Origin: Bacteroidota bacterium
GTDB lineage: Bacteria; Bacteroidota; Bacteroidia; Cytophagales; Cyclobacteriaceae
NCBI GenBank assembly: GCA_023417065.1
Contig: JAEZGH010000034.1
Coordinates: 1-7,324, forward strand
Reading direction: 5' to 3'
Length of the DNA: 7,324 nt
Within the stretch, counting starts at the first letter, position 1. Every line of letters begins with the position of its first letter. Under the pieces are notes generated by a model. The model saw only the letters and a list, made by a program, of their open reading frames with translations, did no database searches and had not been told where the DNA came from. Below are positions 5,801 through 7,324 of the stretch, piece by piece. A program made the translations under genes and the position numbers.

Positions 5801-7187
5801 CACCGTTATCAATGACATCCTCGACTTCTCAAAGATTGAGTCAGGAAAAATGGAGCTCGATGATCAGGTATTCGATCTCCAGCAATGTGTTGAAAACATC
5901 ATGGACCTTTTTGCGAGCGCTGCTTCAGGCAAAGGTCTTGATCTCTTGTATGAGATAGACTATCGCCTTCCGCTGCAAATCACCGGTGACCGGCATCGCC
6001 TGACGCAGATTCTCGCCAACCTGATGAGTAACGCAATCAAGTTTACCAACGAGGGCGAAGTCTTTGTTAAGGTGTATCTGGTGAGCTCTACGGAGGAAAC
6101 ACTTGACGTTGGTTTCAGCGTAAGAGATACAGGTATCGGGATTCCGCCTGACAAACTACATCGCCTGTTTCAGCCTTTTTCACAGGTGGATACATCGACC
6201 ACACGTGAATACGGTGGAACGGGGCTTGGTCTTGTAATCAGCAGGCGCCTCGCACAATTGATGGGTGGAGACATAATCGTTGAAAGCAAGCCCGGGGCGG
6301 GAACTTCATTTAGTTTTACCGTCAAGAGCAGGTACTCCCTTCAGCCGATACGTCAGTATGTATTTGTCAAAAGCGCTGTTGTTGAGGGGAAGAAAATCCT
6401 TTTGGTGGATGACAACCAGACTAACCTGACTATCCTGCGCAATCTTATGAAGCAATGGAAGGCCGAATATGAGACTGCGGCGTCGGGAAAAGATGCATTG
6501 AAGATTCTTGACTCAACTTTTGATCTCGTTATTTCCGATATGCAGATGCCAGGGATGGATGGCGTTGAATTTACACGGCAGTTGAAAACTAGATTCCATG
6601 ATCTTCCCGTCGTTCTGTTGAGTTCGATCGGCGATGAAAACAGAAAGAAGTGGGGGGATCTTTTCTTCGCCATCATAAGCAAACCTGCAAAGCCCAAGCA
6701 TCTGTTGAGCGTGATTGAATCGGTCTTTCGATCTGGGCATGTATCCAGTTCGATTGCTGAAAATGAAGGAGGAAAGCAACAGCTTTCTCCGGAGTTCGCG
6801 AGTCAGTTCCCGATGCGTATTCTGGTGGCTGAAGACAACGTAATCAATCAGAAGCTCACCTTGCGTGCCCTGACAAAACTCGGCTATCACGATGTTGAGG
6901 TTGCCGAAGATGGACAGGACACCGTCGCCAAAATCGGAGAACACGAGTTTGACTTGATCTTTATGGACGTACAGATGCCACGCCTCGACGGACTGGAAGC
7001 CACGCGCCTGATCCGGAGAAAGCCGATAAAGCAACCCGTAATCATTTCGATGACCGCGAATGCTATGCAGGAAGACCGCGACATCTGCATCGCGGCAGGA
7101 ATGGATGACTACATCGCGAAACCCATCAAACTGGATGAACTTGTGAAATCGCTGGAGCGTGCATTCGGCATGCTTCAAAAAAGCTAA
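2862..7187 (+). CDS. Two-propeller periplasmic sensor hybrid histidine kinase with two receiver domains
   Basis: This 1441-residue inner-membrane sensor has, in order: an N-terminal signal sequence or anchor (hydrophobic core about 37-50); 14 Reg_prop blades (about 61-690; motif WVGTxGGG), enough for two seven-bladed propellers; a Y_Y_Y domain (about 725-808); a membrane helix (about 812-830); a long coiled coil (about 838-930); HisKA with H940 in the H-box MSHEIRTPMNG; HATPase_c with N-box N1053/N1057, D1089TGIGI and G1118GTGLGL; receiver 1 (D1183, D1184, D1226, S1254/S1255, K1274); and receiver 2 (E1324, D1325, D1369, T1398, K1420). All catalytic residues are present. In Bacteroidota such sensors often detect glycan fragments, but the usual C-terminal AraC-type HTH is absent and the protein ends 20 residues after receiver 2's KP motif. 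The start is TTG: an in-frame stop at 2844-2846 limits upstream extension and no ATG precedes the signal. A TTG at 2937 would give a more typical signal peptide of about 30 residues. Confidence 0.93.
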   Translation: MNAAANSFYRYPEWIAGRADIESRPLIRFCTFLRCWFTICLVAILTTVAGNVCSGQNYSSFRKLSIQDGLSHNTVKCILKDRQGFLWFGTDDGLNRFDGYRFHTYKSDGRDSSMLINDGINCLFEDRTGTLWVGTNGGGLSRYIPESDTFEHFFQSDSVGGLSNNGITAIAEDSKGNLIIGTYWGLSVFNIERTFFRKFYSSNFEHSLSHNSITAVVVDKHDNVWVGTRENGLNYVDLTNDLVTRHRYGPEPGKISGDHINSLLIDGDGTLWVGTHRGIDKLVGDQFVHCFPSTEAKRQAPFSISMFREGELLVAIENEGIKRLKTNTCSLADFMPDDDMLFANAKTPLSIYKDNADIIWMGTTTGGVLYVDTNEAPFQYQKTRHTLVNAFIEDNGLIWVGTDGGGIEGYSIEKGELSGKVPHVKLNNDVVVTMYRDSKDRIWVGTYGGGANVYDTRTGSWTYHTTRSSHPISNNLIYSFVEDLQGRIWVGTLGGGINRIDLDAGYVNLFKYDYNTPGSIANDYISALARDHNGRIWIGTFGGGVSYYEETSNNFVQLNYQRNKLGGDLVSCLYVDRKNRLWVGTMGGGISVLHPSSTEFETFRESDGLLNNFIHAIREDKTGHLWISSNLGLSKFDYERRRFTNFDGLAGSGFRRGASLRASDGSMFFGGLSGFNRFSPDSVRSNPHIPPVVITGLQIFNKPVSHLSENSPISSNIITADKVVLNYDQSMITFEFAALNYTLPQKNIYAFKMEGFDKDWNHVGEERRATYTNLDPGEYTFRVIAANNDGLWNEEGAFIRVVVKPPFWKTWWFRMLLMLIISGGVLLLVRIKVRNYAEQTATLERVVQDRTREVIAQKEQLEIQAKDLLTLNEEQQALNEELQSLNEELQAKTGYLETLNKELEEQREETNRKREEAEEARQEAERANQAKSIFLATMSHEIRTPMNGVLGMTSLLAETNLTPEQREYAESILLSGETLLTVINDILDFSKIESGKMELDDQVFDLQQCVENIMDLFASAASGKGLDLLYEIDYRLPLQITGDRHRLTQILANLMSNAIKFTNEGEVFVKVYLVSSTEETLDVGFSVRDTGIGIPPDKLHRLFQPFSQVDTSTTREYGGTGLGLVISRRLAQLMGGDIIVESKPGAGTSFSFTVKSRYSLQPIRQYVFVKSAVVEGKKILLVDDNQTNLTILRNLMKQWKAEYETAASGKDALKILDSTFDLVISDMQMPGMDGVEFTRQLKTRFHDLPVVLLSSIGDENRKKWGDLFFAIISKPAKPKHLLSVIESVFRSGHVSSSIAENEGGKQQLSPEFASQFPMRILVAEDNVINQKLTLRALTKLGYHDVEVAEDGQDTVAKIGEHEFDLIFMDVQMPRLDGLEATRLIRRKPIKQPVIISMTANAMQEDRDICIAAGMDDYIAKPIKLDELVKSLERAFGMLQKS
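2937..3029 (+). other. Signal peptide region of the sensor kinase and alternative TTG start
   Basis: Starting at the TTG at 2937 (residue 26 of the longer reading), the protein begins with a short basic n-region (two arginines), a hydrophobic core (FTICLVAILTTVAG) and a likely cleavage area around VCSGQ, followed directly by the first propeller blade (NYSSFRKLSIQDGLSHN). This is a standard export signal. The longer start at 2862 puts 25 polar residues before it, which is less usual. The choice cannot be settled without conservation or transcript data. Confidence 0.55.
5472..5534 (+). repeat. Three tandem 21-bp (7-residue) units in the kinase coiled coil
   Basis: Three in-frame units (5472-5492, 5493-5513, 5514-5534) encode LNEEQQA, LNEELQS and LNEELQA, residues 871-891. 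Each unit is exactly one heptad with leucine at the same place, so the helix between membrane and kinase is built from duplicated heptads. Gain or loss of a unit would keep the coiled-coil phase. Confidence 0.75.
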
Positions 7188-7193
7188 TCCCCA

Positions 7194-7324
7194 TCAGACT
7201 ATGTTTTGTCGTACCGGAAGGAGGGCTTTCACTTCATGTGAAACCGCTTTCTCCAGACCTGGCACCTGCGTGAGGTCCTGATCCCAGAAGCTGACATTTC
7301 CGAGTACGACGTGGACAGTAGCAT
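7194..7324 (-). CDS. C-terminal end of a tagaturonate reductase-like (mannitol dehydrogenase family) protein, partial
   Basis: On the minus strand an open frame enters from the right edge and ends at the TGA at 7196-7194, giving 42 residues. They include VVLGNVSFWDQDLTQVPGL, followed by a helix-like EKAVSHEVKALL. This resembles the extreme C-terminus of tagaturonate reductase (altronate oxidoreductase, UxaB), where a phrase of the form W-(G/D)-x-DL-x-x-(I/L/V)-PGL followed by a last helix is typical. That enzyme reduces tagaturonate to altronate with NADH in galacturonate breakdown. Only the tail is visible, so the catalytic domain and true identity cannot be checked; another member of the mannitol dehydrogenase family is possible. 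The gene converges on the sensor kinase, with 6 bp between the two stop codons and no room for a separate terminator. Confidence 0.5.
   Translation of the reverse strand, partial: ATVHVVLGNVSFWDQDLTQVPGLEKAVSHEVKALLPVRQNIV

Noticed and set aside
6513..7178. Reverse-strand open frame of 221 codons
   Set aside because: It is antisense to the two receiver domains of the kinase, whose plus-strand motifs (D1226, D1369, KP motifs) are fully conserved. The reverse translation shows no domain pattern.
7227..7243. Inverted repeat TTTCAC / GTGAAA with a 5-nt loop after the kinase stop
   Set aside because: It lies inside the coding end of the minus-strand gene, has only 6 bp and no T-tract, so it is not a supportable terminator.

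Overview
The window looks like chromosomal DNA of a member of the Bacteroidota, probably of the Cytophagales/Chitinophagales type. The main reason is the large membrane sensor at 2862-7187: a two-propeller Reg_prop/Y_Y_Y periplasmic sensor fused to a hybrid histidine kinase, an architecture typical of that phylum. Supporting signs are a lipocalin-like lipoprotein, a Bacteroidota-type GyrI-like protein, and the absence of clear Shine-Dalgarno sequences before the genes. No tRNA, rRNA, CRISPR array, transposase or phage gene was seen.

Layout: (1) 1-224, minus strand, is the N-terminal part of a lipocalin-like lipoprotein that runs off the left edge. (2) 312-761, plus, is a stand-alone GyrI-like (AraC effector-binding fold) protein, divergent from the lipoprotein. 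(3) 885-1391, plus, is an SRPBCC/AHSA1-like protein with a possible N-terminal membrane anchor. (4) 1524-2048, plus, is an unrecognised protein with a winged-helix-like N-terminus, a long coiled coil and a C-terminal membrane segment. (5) 2148-2534, plus, is a single-domain response regulator. (6) 2535-2861 is a 327-bp non-coding stretch with a dyad-containing direct repeat and a G-rich segment inside an inverted repeat. (7) 2862-7187, plus, is the 14-blade sensor kinase with two C-terminal receiver domains and no DNA-binding domain. (8) 7194-7324, minus, is the C-terminal end of a protein resembling tagaturonate reductase, converging on the kinase gene with only 6 bp between the stop codons.

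How they may work together: the kinase should sense something in the periplasm (in relatives, often glycan breakdown products), autophosphorylate at H940 and pass phosphate to D1226 and/or D1369. It has neither an HPt nor an HTH domain, so its output must go through other proteins. The free receiver upstream is one candidate but is not shown to be a partner. The remaining plus-strand genes are separated by gaps of about 100-130 bp and look like independent small units rather than a tight operon. I found no clear evidence of a new defence or mobile system. The most interesting items are the tail-anchored winged-helix/coiled-coil protein, the HTH-less sensor kinase, and the repeat-bearing leader in front of that kinase.
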